NCBI GenBank assembly: GCA_031119395.1
Contig: JAVHYA010000054.1
Location: forward strand, 1-32,138
Reading direction: 5' to 3'
Origin: Pseudomonadota bacterium
GTDB taxonomy: Bacteria; Pseudomonadota; Gammaproteobacteria; Burkholderiales; Burkholderiaceae_C
DNA length: 32,138 nucleotides
Numbering within the stretch: position 1 is the stretch's first letter; each line of letters starts with the position of its first letter. The notes under the pieces are model-generated. The model saw only the letters and a list, made by a program, of their open reading frames with translations, ran no database searches and was not told where the DNA came from. Shown piece by piece: positions 8,665 to 15,247 of this stretch. A program made the translations under genes and the position numbers.

Positions 8665-8739
8665 CCCCCAGTGGCAAGATTGGCAGGCTGGGCGGTAGCC
8701 TCCTAGCGGAGCCAGGTCGCTCCTCACCAGGCACAAGCG

Positions 8740-8770
8740 AGCCACTCGAAAGCAAAGCTTTCGGGTGGCT
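8740..8770 (+). terminator. hairpin between convergent genes
   Basis: A 14-bp stem: AGCCACTCGAAAGC at 8740-8753, loop AAA, GCTTTCGGGTGGCT at 8757-8770. On the plus strand all 14 pairs form (one is U-G), while a minus-strand transcript would have an A-C mismatch. It lies between the DUF2383 gene (+) and the DUF3597 gene (-), as expected for a shared terminator. There is no long T run after it, so termination strength is uncertain. Confidence 0.6.
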
Positions 8771-8788
8771 GTTGGCTGAAGCGTTCCC

Positions 8789-9211
8789 TCAATCCCTCAA
8801 ATCAGCCGGCACCTTACCGCCGTTCGCTGCCACCTTGTTCATGACTTGGCGGTGTAGCCAAATGTTCATGTTGGCTGTATCGCTGGTATCCCCTGTGTAG
8901 TGGAGTTCCTGGGCCAGCTCCTTGCGAGCGTTGAGTGAACTGTCCAATTCCAACAGCTTCATGAGATCTACGATCGACGTCCTCCAGTTCAGAGGCTGGC
9001 CTGTAGCCTTTGCCTTTTCGTCCAAGAGCTTTTCGACATCCACCTCGCTCAAGGCCGTCGGTGCCGCAGCGGGCATCGCGCCCGCCGCGGGAGTGGCCGC
9101 AGGTGCTGCTGTGGTGGCCGTGCTGGAGGGAGAACCAGCTGGTGGTGCTGGTGAGTTTGCTGCGTGTGACGCGGGAAAGATCTTGCTGAAAATGTTGCTG
9201 AGAATGCCCAT
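8789..9211 (-). CDS. DUF3597-family protein
   Basis: A 140-residue protein starting at ATG 9211, with CAGGAG seven bases upstream. The N-terminus MGILSNIFSKIFP is typical of DUF3597. It is followed by a Pro/Ala/Thr/Ser-rich linker (about 14-52) and a helical C-terminal domain with VDVEKLLDEKAKATGQPLNW, SIVDLMKLLELDSSL, ARKELAQELHY and MNIWLHRQVMNKVAANGGK. This C-terminal part is the conserved domain. It is probably cytosolic or peripherally attached through the amphipathic N-terminus. The function is not established; such genes commonly lie among small stress-related genes like those here. Confidence 0.88.
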   Translation of the reverse strand: MGILSNIFSKIFPASHAANSPAPPAGSPSSTATTAAPAATPAAGAMPAAAPTALSEVDVEKLLDEKAKATGQPLNWRTSIVDLMKLLELDSSLNARKELAQELHYTGDTSDTANMNIWLHRQVMNKVAANGGKVPADLRD

Positions 9212-10187
9212 GATGGTCTCCTGATACGAGCTCGAAGATGGATCGCCCTTTAACGCATCAATGTGGGTTGGGCCAACCTTGGCGCGTAGGAGTGGGGACT
9301 ACATCTAACGTCGCTGGAGCGCCCGGCATGCAGTCTCGAGCGATATCATCCTCACGCTATTTGGACAGGATGCCCTTCTAGCATTGAAACTGATGGCGAA
9401 AAGCCTTGGGCAACAGCGTCGCCGGAGCGCAGGCGCTCCGGGCTACCGAAAGCTTCGCGTTGGACGCGTGTTGTGCGCGACCAAGCATCACCCCGGCCCC
9501 CTTGAGCATCGCTTTCGCCGACGACGACGCATTCGACGGCGCACGGTGCTACGCCGCATCTGGTGCCGACGCTGTCCGAGCCGCTGTGCGCGAGGGCGGC
9601 ACGAGCAACAAAGCGATGATGAGGAGCTGAGTACGAGCACATGGGACTGCGCCAGGCCAACAAGATATTGAATATGGCCAGCGAGTTTTCCGCTCACGCG
9701 TAGTTCGACTGCCGCGTCGAGTCGTGAACGACTCCATGGACCAGAATCGCGCTACGTTTCGGGGTCGAGCGCTCGTCACAGTCTCGCAGTTCGTTCCGTC
9801 GGCGTGTCGACGTCCTCCAGCACTGTTGCAAGAGGCCTAAGCACGTTGTGCCCGAGCGCGTTTCGATGAGGTTCTGCGCCGCAGATTCAAGGTGTCTGGC
9901 TCGCCAAGATGTAGATCTGCGTCGCAGACAAGAGTTGGCGGCAACTGGCACGCGAGGTCGTCGCCGCTGCTCCCTGCATCATCGATCTGCGGGTCTGGCA
10001 AGAAAACCGCTCGACGCCACGTGTTCGAACGAGCCAATGACCCAGCGGACGGCATTGCCGTCGGGACCACGGTCTGGTTCCTTGCTACCTCTTTACCTAC
10101 GCTTCCTCACTATCACGGCTCACAAGCGCGGTGCATTCGACGCGCGAGCCTAAAAGCATCTGCGGCTTATTTTCTAAGGAGACTGCC
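9212..10187. other. 976-nt stretch without a convincing gene
   Basis: Short open frames on both strands lack ribosome-binding sites and domain signatures, and most are Arg- or Cys-rich as expected for chance frames. It must hold the promoters of the DUF3597 gene (left, minus strand) and of the YqjD-like trio (right). One short GC-rich hairpin is visible at 9422-9441 (CCGGAGCG, loop CAGG, CGCTCCGG). I see no tRNA, repeat array or insertion-sequence ends. Confidence 0.45.
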
Positions 10188-10571
10188 ATGGCTGACGCAA
10201 CCAGACCTGACCAGGGTGCTGATGACACCCGCCTTTCGAACGACGACGACCAACAGCGAGGCGAAGGGGCAGCGTCCTCCTTCAAGGATCTTGGCAAGCG
10301 CGCCTCCGACAGGGTAGGCACGGTGGCTTCCGAAGCCGAGGCGGCGGTCAGCGACGCCGTAGAGACGGGCCGGGCGTATGCCAAGGATGCTGTCAACGCG
10401 GCTGGAAAGAAGATCGACGGCGCAAAGTCGCAGCTCGCTAAATCCTGCGATGACTTGACAAAGGCGATCTACGACGAGCCCGTGAAGGCTGTCGTCATCA
10501 CCGCTGTAGTGAGTTCGCTGCTTACCGCCTTGCTGATGTCAGCGCTGCGAAGCGACGACCGCTACTACTGA
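10188..10571 (+). CDS. YqjD/ElaB-like (DUF883) membrane-anchored protein
   Basis: A 127-residue protein starting at ATG 10188 with AAGGA at 10176-10180. The N-terminal third is acidic and probably disordered. The middle (about 30-95) is a long charged helix with regular Ala spacing (KRASDRVGTVASEAEAAVSD, AKDAVNAAGKKIDGAKSQLA). The C-terminus is a single membrane helix after DEPVKAVVITAVVSSLLTALLMS. This plan is that of YqjD/ElaB tail-anchored proteins, which in E. coli sit at the inner membrane and bind ribosomes in stationary phase. That role is only inferred for this protein. It is the first gene of a trio with a holin-like and a YqjK-like gene, the order of the E. coli yqjDEK genes. Confidence 0.8.
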   Translation: MADATRPDQGADDTRLSNDDDQQRGEGAASSFKDLGKRASDRVGTVASEAEAAVSDAVETGRAYAKDAVNAAGKKIDGAKSQLAKSCDDLTKAIYDEPVKAVVITAVVSSLLTALLMSALRSDDRYY

Positions 10572-10582
10572 GGCTTGGGGCC

Positions 10583-10963
10583 ATGATTCACCCCATTTTT
10601 AAGACGGCTCTGCGCCGGCCAGATCTGCTCGCTACGCACCTTGGGAATTATGCCCAGCTCGTGAAAGGCGAACTTGCCGCGGCGGGTGCCGCGCTCGCGC
10701 TTCGAGCGGCGGGCGCAGCTGTTGCAGTTGTGGCTTTGCTCCTGGCTTTGGGGCTCACAGGCGTGGCTGTCATGCTGGGAGCACTTCATGGGTCGTTTCA
10801 CTGGGCGCTGCTAGTCGTGCCTGGAGTGGCTTGGGTCCTGGCGGCAATCGGGGCAGTACTCACCATGCGATCTGGGGTGAAAGAGAAAGTCGAAGAAGTG
10901 AAAGACGAGGTCGAGGCCGACTTGAGGATCCTGCGTTCGGTGAAGGAGGCAAGCAATGACTGA
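10583..10963 (+). CDS. YqjE / phage-holin-family membrane protein
   Basis: A 126-residue inner-membrane protein starting 11 nt after the YqjD-like gene. An amphipathic N-terminal stretch (about 15-40) is followed by two helices, near 41-68 (ALRAAGAAVAVVALLLALGL) and 74-96 (WALLVVPGVAWVLAAIGAVL), and a highly charged C-terminal helix (KEKVEEVKDEVEADLRILRS). This is the layout of the YqjE family, often named phage holin family for structural resemblance only; there are no other phage genes here. The gene overlaps the next one by 8 nt, so the trio is an operon. Confidence 0.83.
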   Translation: MIHPIFKTALRRPDLLATHLGNYAQLVKGELAAAGAALALRAAGAAVAVVALLLALGLTGVAVMLGALHGSFHWALLVVPGVAWVLAAIGAVLTMRSGVKEKVEEVKDEVEADLRILRSVKEASND

Positions 10964-11432
10964 CTCGATCAAACCCTTGACCGCTAAAGCAAAGTTGGCG
11001 TCGTCGCGGGCCGAACTCTTGGCGGCGATGGGCTTTGAAAGGCTGGAAAGCGGTGGCACCAACGAGACAGACGTTGTGCAACGAGCGAAGTTTCCTCCCG
11101 CGCGTCCCACTTTCAGCAATCGCGTGAGCCAGAGCGTGATCGGAAGCTGGTGGAGACGCAGTCATTTGAGCAGCGCCTTTGAGCTCGCGGAGCCGTTCTT
11201 GCAAGACTACGCCCGTCGGCATCCAGCACGGCTCATCGCGTATGGCGCTGGTACTGGGGCCGTCTTGTGGATCATCAAGCCCTGGAGGCTTCTTTCGGTT
11301 GCGACAGTGGTCGGTCTCGCGATGAAGAGTTCCAACATCACTGGCATGGTGGTCGATATGGTGGGCCGCATGCGCGAGCCAGGCGCAGGCAGTGCTGCGC
11401 GCTCGCCAGTGGACGCGCTCTCCGCAGAATAA
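10956..11432 (+). CDS. YqjK-position protein of the yqjDE-type operon
   Basis: A 158-residue protein starting at ATG 10956, inside the end of the preceding gene. The N-terminus has the KLASSRAELLAAMGFERLES motif. The middle contains WWRRSHLSSAFELAEPFLQDYARRHPARLIAYGAGTG, split here as SHLSSAFELAEPFLQDYARR and HPARLIAYGAGTG. A short hydrophobic region with IIKPWRLLS follows. One or two weak membrane segments are possible near 105-140. Proteins of this kind occupy the third place in yqjDE operons of Burkholderiales, like YqjK in enterics, though clear homology to YqjK is not certain. Function unknown; membrane association is likely. Confidence 0.72.
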   Translation: MTDSIKPLTAKAKLASSRAELLAAMGFERLESGGTNETDVVQRAKFPPARPTFSNRVSQSVIGSWWRRSHLSSAFELAEPFLQDYARRHPARLIAYGAGTGAVLWIIKPWRLLSVATVVGLAMKSSNITGMVVDMVGRMREPGAGSAARSPVDALSAE

Positions 11433-12489
11433 CCCGTTCAGTCGTCGATCATGCGACCTGTCTGCAAGCGGTCAATTGACGGCGTGATCCGCAGCAGCGT
11501 GGCTCCGTCGAAGAAATGACTATGCCGCGCAGATGCCCAGCCTGAGCGTTTCCTGATCGAGACCAAGCCTCTGATGTGCGAGTCCGCCATGTCGCCGATC
11601 GAGGCTATGGTTGGCCAGCCAAAGAACGACGTCGCGAAGGGCGAGGCCGAGGCAGACGACTGGTTGCTCGCTCACAGGACACCGTGGGTCAGTCGCTGTC
11701 ACCGACTTGTTCATGCATGGAGGCATTGGCCTTGCGCGGACTGTGCGTGCTCGGCGCGTGCAATATGCCGTCCGCGCCCTGGGCAGCATGCTGCGGCGAG
11801 TGGCTGAACGCACGCAGGCATCCTGCCTGCGTTCGTCATCGACTGTTCCAGGGAATTCCTAGTCGCCGTTCTAACAACGCGCGGTCGACCGACTTCGGCT
11901 CATCTTGGCACTGAGGTGCAGCGCGCCTGCGGAGGCTGTGGGCGCTCGTTGCTGCGGTGATCCCGTTGGACCGCGATTTGGCGCTGCAAGGCCATCGGCA
12001 GCTTGCCGCGCGCTTGGCTCTTGCATGGGACGCGCGGGTTGAGCCGATGGTCTCGGGTGGACGACACGCCGTTGGCGTGAAGGACTTCCTCAGCGTGCAC
12101 GCCGCGGACGCCCGACCTGGTAGTTTCTCAGACAGTACACCTCTTCCCTTGCGGCCCCTGAGCGACCGGCGCGTATGGCAGCAGCATGTGCGTGAGCGAC
12201 TTGTCGGCTTCGCGGCAACGGAGTCGGCAGATGGCCAAGTCCGAGCGCCAAGCAGCTGGGGTTCAATGGTGCGGAAAAGGATCGTGACGGGTGATGTTGG
12301 GGGCAACGAAGGCTATTGGCATTGTCTAGGCGCTAGACGATGCAGCCATCGAACGAAGCTTCGCCGACGGGGCGCGAGAACTGCATCTGGTTACCTGCTC
12401 GATGCTGGCCAACTGTCTCTAAAGCGGGGAGCTGAACGTCTAGTACAGCAGCAGGACCGAAAAACGCAAAAACAGCCGCGTCATCAGAT
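11433..12489. other. 1,057-nt stretch without a convincing gene
   Basis: No open frame here has a good start site or recognisable domain, and frames on the two strands overlap. An imperfect hairpin lies at 11806-11834 (arms GAACG...CAGGCA and TGCCTGCGTTC, loop TCC), and a perfect 10-bp palindrome GTCAATTGAC at 11471-11480. Towards the right the sequence becomes AT-rich, leading into the Fur-box-like site. The stretch separates the stress genes from the siderophore operon and may be the trace of a past rearrangement. Confidence 0.45.
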
Positions 12490-12508
12490 GTTAATAATTC
12501 TCATTACT
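12490..12508 (-). promoter_or_regulatory. Fur-box-like operator upstream of the sigma-factor gene
   Basis: Read on the minus strand, the 19 bases are AGTAATGAGAATTATTAAC, which match 14 of 19 positions of the Fur consensus GATAATGATAATCATTATC. The core ATGAGAATTATT is typical of strong Fur sites in Gram-negative bacteria. It stands out as an AT-rich island and lies about 140 nt upstream of the sigma-factor start. This implies repression of the sigma gene by Fe(II)-Fur and release under iron limitation, as for pvdS and orbS. Binding is inferred. Confidence 0.7.
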
Positions 12509-12651
12509 ATTTCTGGAACCGAGATGCTGGAGGGTGGATGTTCCTCTGCGCGTGTGCCCGGCGCCGGTCGCTGTCTCGTCGCCCCAAGCGTCAGCCTGCG
12601 CTCGACTTGCAACAGGTCGATCGGTCTTGTCTGAGGAAGGCGTTGCATCAC

Positions 12652-13176
12652 ATGTCACAGTATCCGTCCGAGCCTTCGCTCGAGGAAACCTTCATCCTCA
12701 ACCGCGCGCAGCTTTGGCGGATCGCGCGGAAGATCGTGCGCACGTCCGACCTGGCTGACGACGTGACGCAGGACGCCTATCTGAAGATCGCCGGCGGGCC
12801 ATGCGCCCGTCAGGCTGATCGACCGTTTTCCTATTGCTGCCAGGTGGTCCGCAATATGGCGCTCGACTATTGCCGCCGCCATGCTGTTGAAGCCGCGTAT
12901 CGCAGCTTCGAAGTGGATGTGGAGGTCGTGGAGATTCCCTGCTCCGCGTCTCCGGAGCGCGTCTTGAGAGAACGGCGGGTGATCGACGCGATCGATCGCC
13001 TATTGAGCGCACTGCCGCCACGCACACGACACGCCTTCGAGCTGTACAGGCTCGAGGGCCTCACGCAGCGCGACATCGCGCAGCGACTGGGTTGCTCCCT
13101 GGGCCTGGCGAACGGAATGATCGCCGAGGCCATGAAGGCGATTGGCCAATGCCGCCACCTGCTCGACGGCGATTGA
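12652..13176 (+). CDS. ECF sigma factor, PvdS/OrbS iron-starvation type
   Basis: A 174-residue sigma-70-family ECF factor. I choose ATG 12652 (GAGGAAGG at 12633-12640); an upstream ATG at 12538 would add Arg/Cys-rich residues unlike the family. Region 2 spans about residues 15-80 (LWRIARKIVRTSDLADDVTQDAY, given here as KIVRTSDLADDVTQDAY; then FSYCCQVVRNMALDYCRRHA). Region 4 spans about 115-170 (ALPPRTRHAFELYRLEGLTQ, then RDIAQRLGCSLGLANGMI). The RTRHAFELYRLEG...DIAQRLG stretch closely resembles PvdS (RTRYAFEMYRLHG...DIAKELG). Such factors direct RNA polymerase to siderophore-synthesis promoters. It lies between a Fur-like site and the siderophore operon, which it most likely activates. Confidence 0.9.
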   Translation: MSQYPSEPSLEETFILNRAQLWRIARKIVRTSDLADDVTQDAYLKIAGGPCARQADRPFSYCCQVVRNMALDYCRRHAVEAAYRSFEVDVEVVEIPCSASPERVLRERRVIDAIDRLLSALPPRTRHAFELYRLEGLTQRDIAQRLGCSLGLANGMIAEAMKAIGQCRHLLDGD

Positions 13177-13248
13177 GTTAGCCGGGTGTCGTGGTGGTAA
13201 GGTGAAAGGCTTAATCAGCACGCACAGGTCGAAGCCCCCGCGCCCCTC

Positions 13249-13449
13249 ATGACAGAAGAGCAGGAAGATCCCGTCTGGCACACCGCCTGGGCATGGGTGC
13301 AGCGCCAGCACGAGCCCGATTGCCTTGACGCCGCGGCGCGCGCCGAGCTGCTGACCTGGCTGCGTGCCGATCCTTCGCATCGCCAGGCCTACGACAAGGC
13401 CGCGCGGCTGTGGCTGCTGGCCGGCCTGGTGCCCCCGGCACGGCGCTGA
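13249..13449 (+). CDS. free-standing FecR N-terminal (DUF4880) domain peptide
   Basis: A 66-residue peptide: DPVWHTAWAWVQRQHEPDCL, then AELLTWLRADPSHRQAYDKAARLW. This is the cytoplasmic N-terminal domain (DUF4880) of FecR-type regulators, which binds the sigma factor. The reading frame then stops: there is no membrane helix and no periplasmic domain, and the 130 nt before mbtH contain no remnant of them in any frame. ATG 13249 is the only possible start after an in-frame stop at 13198, and it lacks a clear ribosome-binding site. The peptide is either a decayed FecR gene or a small cytosolic partner of the adjacent sigma factor. In FecR the N-terminal tail alone can activate FecI, so either a positive or a negative role is possible. 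Confidence 0.7.
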   Translation: MTEEQEDPVWHTAWAWVQRQHEPDCLDAAARAELLTWLRADPSHRQAYDKAARLWLLAGLVPPARR

Positions 13450-13514
13450 TTCTCTGCCGCAGCCTGTCGCGCTCAGGCGCTGAACAGATTCGCGCTGCAA
13501 CCGTCTTGGTGATT

Positions 13515-13551
13515 GGAAGCCCTCCCGCGGGCAGGTCCCGCCCGCGCTTCC
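13515..13551 (+). promoter_or_regulatory. GC-rich hairpin upstream of the MbtH-like gene
   Basis: Outer arms GGAAG (13515-13519) and CTTCC (13547-13551), and inner arms CGCGGGC (13526-13532) and GCCCGCG (13540-13546), with loop AGGTCCC and a one-sided 6-nt bulge. It sits 28 nt before the MbtH-like start, with no T run after it. It might slow or partly terminate transcription, or protect the 5' end of the operon mRNA. Confidence 0.4.
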
Positions 13552-13579
13552 ACTCCATCACCGCAATAGGTCGCATCCG

Positions 13580-13828
13580 ATGTCCACCAGCTGTTTCGAT
13601 CGCGAAGACGAACGTTTCATCGTCCTGATCAATCACGAAGAGCAATACTCCATCTGGCCGCACTGGAAGGCCGTGCCTGGCGGATGGCGCGCCGTCGAGG
13701 GCATCGAGGGCGACAAGAAGACCGTTCTGGCCTACGTCGAGCAGGCCTGGACCGACATGCGCCCCAAGACCTTGCGAGACTGGATGGCGCAGCAGGAGGG
13801 CGGGTCGAACGCATCGTCTGCGAGTTGA
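13580..13828 (+). CDS. MbtH-like protein
   Basis: An 82-residue cytosolic protein that binds NRPS adenylation domains and is often needed for their folding or activity. The family signature is complete: [19 protein letters not shown], then [16 protein letters not shown], with the conserved Trp residues and the WTDMRP core. Its start at ATG 13580 has AGG nine bases upstream. It opens the siderophore operon after the sigma-factor genes; MbtH genes near such sigma factors are also known from ornibactin and pyoverdine clusters. The likely partners are the two adenylation domains visible in this window and those beyond it. The last ten residues are a non-conserved Ser/Ala tail. Confidence 0.95.
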   Translation: MSTSCFDREDERFIVLINHEEQYSIWPHWKAVPGGWRAVEGIEGDKKTVLAYVEQAWTDMRPKTLRDWMAQQEGGSNASSAS

Positions 13829-13833
13829 AGCGG

Positions 13834-14574
13834 ATGTCCGCCGCCGTTTCCCTGCTGTGCCTGCCGTGTGCAGGGGCGAGCGCCACCATGTACCTGCGCT
13901 GGCGCCGGTTGCTGCCGCCCTGGATCGAGGTCCTGCCAGTCGAGCTGCCCGGCCGGGGCGTGCGGCTGGGTGAAGCTTTCGTCACGGACTTCGACGACTT
14001 GGTGGAGCGCCTGTGTGCCGAGCAGGCGGGCGCGATGCAGCGGCGGTTCGCGCTCTTCGGCCACAGCATGGGCGCGCTGATCGCCTGGGGCATCGCACGC
14101 CGGCTGCGCCAGACTGGCGGGGCCCTGCCCTGCGCGCTCGTGGTGTCGGCGAGCGCAGCGCCTTCGCGGCGCGATCCCGCGCGCTTCGATGGCCTGCAGG
14201 GCGATCAGGCTCTGATCGACGACCTGCGCAGGCAGGGCGGCACGCCGGAGGAGGTGTTTGCCAGCCCGGAACTGCTCCGTCTCACGCTCGACGTCCTGGG
14301 CGCGGACTACCGCCTGTGCGCCGGCTTTCGCCATCGGCATGACGCACCGCTGCCGGTCCCGCTGCACGTCCTGGCCGGTCGGGATGACGACATTCCCGGC
14401 GACGCCGTGCAGGGCTGGTCCGCCGAGGCGTCGGAACCCTGCACGCTTGATTGGTTCGACGGCGGCCATTTCTTTATCCGCCAGCAGGAGCAGGTCGTGC
14501 TCGATGTGCTGGCTCGCCGCCTGCGCCCGCAGGGGCAGGGCGAGACTTCGCGTGCGGATCGTGCCCTTGCCTGA
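13834..14574 (+). CDS. type II (editing) thioesterase of the NRPS operon
   Basis: A 246-residue alpha/beta hydrolase that removes wrongly loaded or stalled acyl groups from carrier proteins. The start is ATG 13834, 5 nt after the MbtH stop; a TTG at 13825 in the same frame is an alternative. The N-terminal LLCLPCAGASATMY and LPVELPGRGVRLGE motifs are typical. The nucleophile is Ser78 in FGHSMGAL, with the Asp in LAGRDDDIPG and the His in DGGHFFI completing the triad. Length and motifs match GrsT/SrfAD-type enzymes, which are free-standing and not terminal release domains. It overlaps the phosphopantetheinyl transferase gene by 23 nt. Confidence 0.94.
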   Translation: MSAAVSLLCLPCAGASATMYLRWRRLLPPWIEVLPVELPGRGVRLGEAFVTDFDDLVERLCAEQAGAMQRRFALFGHSMGALIAWGIARRLRQTGGALPCALVVSASAAPSRRDPARFDGLQGDQALIDDLRRQGGTPEEVFASPELLRLTLDVLGADYRLCAGFRHRHDAPLPVPLHVLAGRDDDIPGDAVQGWSAEASEPCTLDWFDGGHFFIRQQEQVVLDVLARRLRPQGQGETSRADRALA

Positions 14575-15247
14575 ATCGTCGCCGGCTGGCATCGCGCTCT
14601 ATCGCCTGGATCTCGATCTGGCGATGGAGGCCGAGGCCGCGTGGCCGAGCCTGACGGACGACGAGCGTCGCCGCGCAGCCGGCTTCGCGCGTCGTGCCGA
14701 CCGCGTGCGCTTCGCCGCCACCCGTGCCTGTACGCGCCAGCTCCTGGCCACGCGCCTGGGCTGCACGGCGGCCGAGGTGCCGCTGCGCACCGGACTGCAC
14801 GGCAAGCCGCATGTGGATGGCAACGTGGCCGACGCGCCCTTGTTCAATGTCGCGCATTCGGGATGCCACGCCCTCGTTGCGCTGGCCGACGCGCGCAGGG
14901 TGCTGCAGGTCGGCGTTGACATCGAGCACTGCCGCGACGATCTGCGGGTCGAAGACGTGGCGGCGCTGGCATTCACCGAGGTCGAGCGGCGTGCGCTGGC
15001 CGCCGCCGACGACGTACGGCATGCCTTCTACGCCTGCTGGGTCGGCAAGGAGGCGGCGCTCAAGGCCGTCGGCGTCGGCATCGCCGCGCACCTGCAGCGC
15101 ATTGACGTCCATCCCCGGGCCGGTCGACGGTTCGACGTCGCCTGCCGCGAGCCTGCCTGGGCGGGGCTGCGGGTGGCGGGGCTCAGGGTCCCTCAAGGCT
15201 ACACGGCCGCGCTGGCATGGCGCGCCAGAACCAAGGCAAGGCAATGA
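14552..15247 (+). CDS. Sfp-type 4'-phosphopantetheinyl transferase
   Basis: A 231-residue enzyme that attaches phosphopantetheine from CoA to the Ser of carrier domains. I take GTG 14552 as start; GTG 14561 is also possible. Family motifs are clear: RVRFAATRACTRQLLA near the N-terminus, GLHGKPHV, FNVAHSGCHALVAL, VGVDIEHC (Mg/CoA-binding Asp and Glu) and FYACWVGKEAALKAVGVG (the WxxKEAxxKxxG signature). The length fits the Sfp group and not AcpS. Its place in the operon says its substrates are the ACP and PCP domains of the genes that follow. It overlaps the thioesterase gene upstream, and its stop overlaps the NRPS start (ATGA). Confidence 0.95.
   Translation: MRIVPLPESSPAGIALYRLDLDLAMEAEAAWPSLTDDERRRAAGFARRADRVRFAATRACTRQLLATRLGCTAAEVPLRTGLHGKPHVDGNVADAPLFNVAHSGCHALVALADARRVLQVGVDIEHCRDDLRVEDVAALAFTEVERRALAAADDVRHAFYACWVGKEAALKAVGVGIAAHLQRIDVHPRAGRRFDVACREPAWAGLRVAGLRVPQGYTAALAWRARTKARQ

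Noticed and set aside
9549-9779. Minus-strand frame containing a short hydrophobic run (TQLLIIALLLVPP)
   Set aside because: The rest is Arg/Thr-rich and out of context, no start site fits, and the hydrophobic run alone is too short to support a gene.
10583-10963. Prophage origin, suggested by the 'phage holin family' label
   Set aside because: The neighbours are YqjD- and YqjK-like genes and no other phage gene is present; the label reflects only the two-helix fold.
11836-12306. 156-codon open frame on the minus strand
   Set aside because: Rich in Arg, Ser and Pro, without a ribosome-binding site or domain pattern; typical of chance frames in GC-rich DNA.
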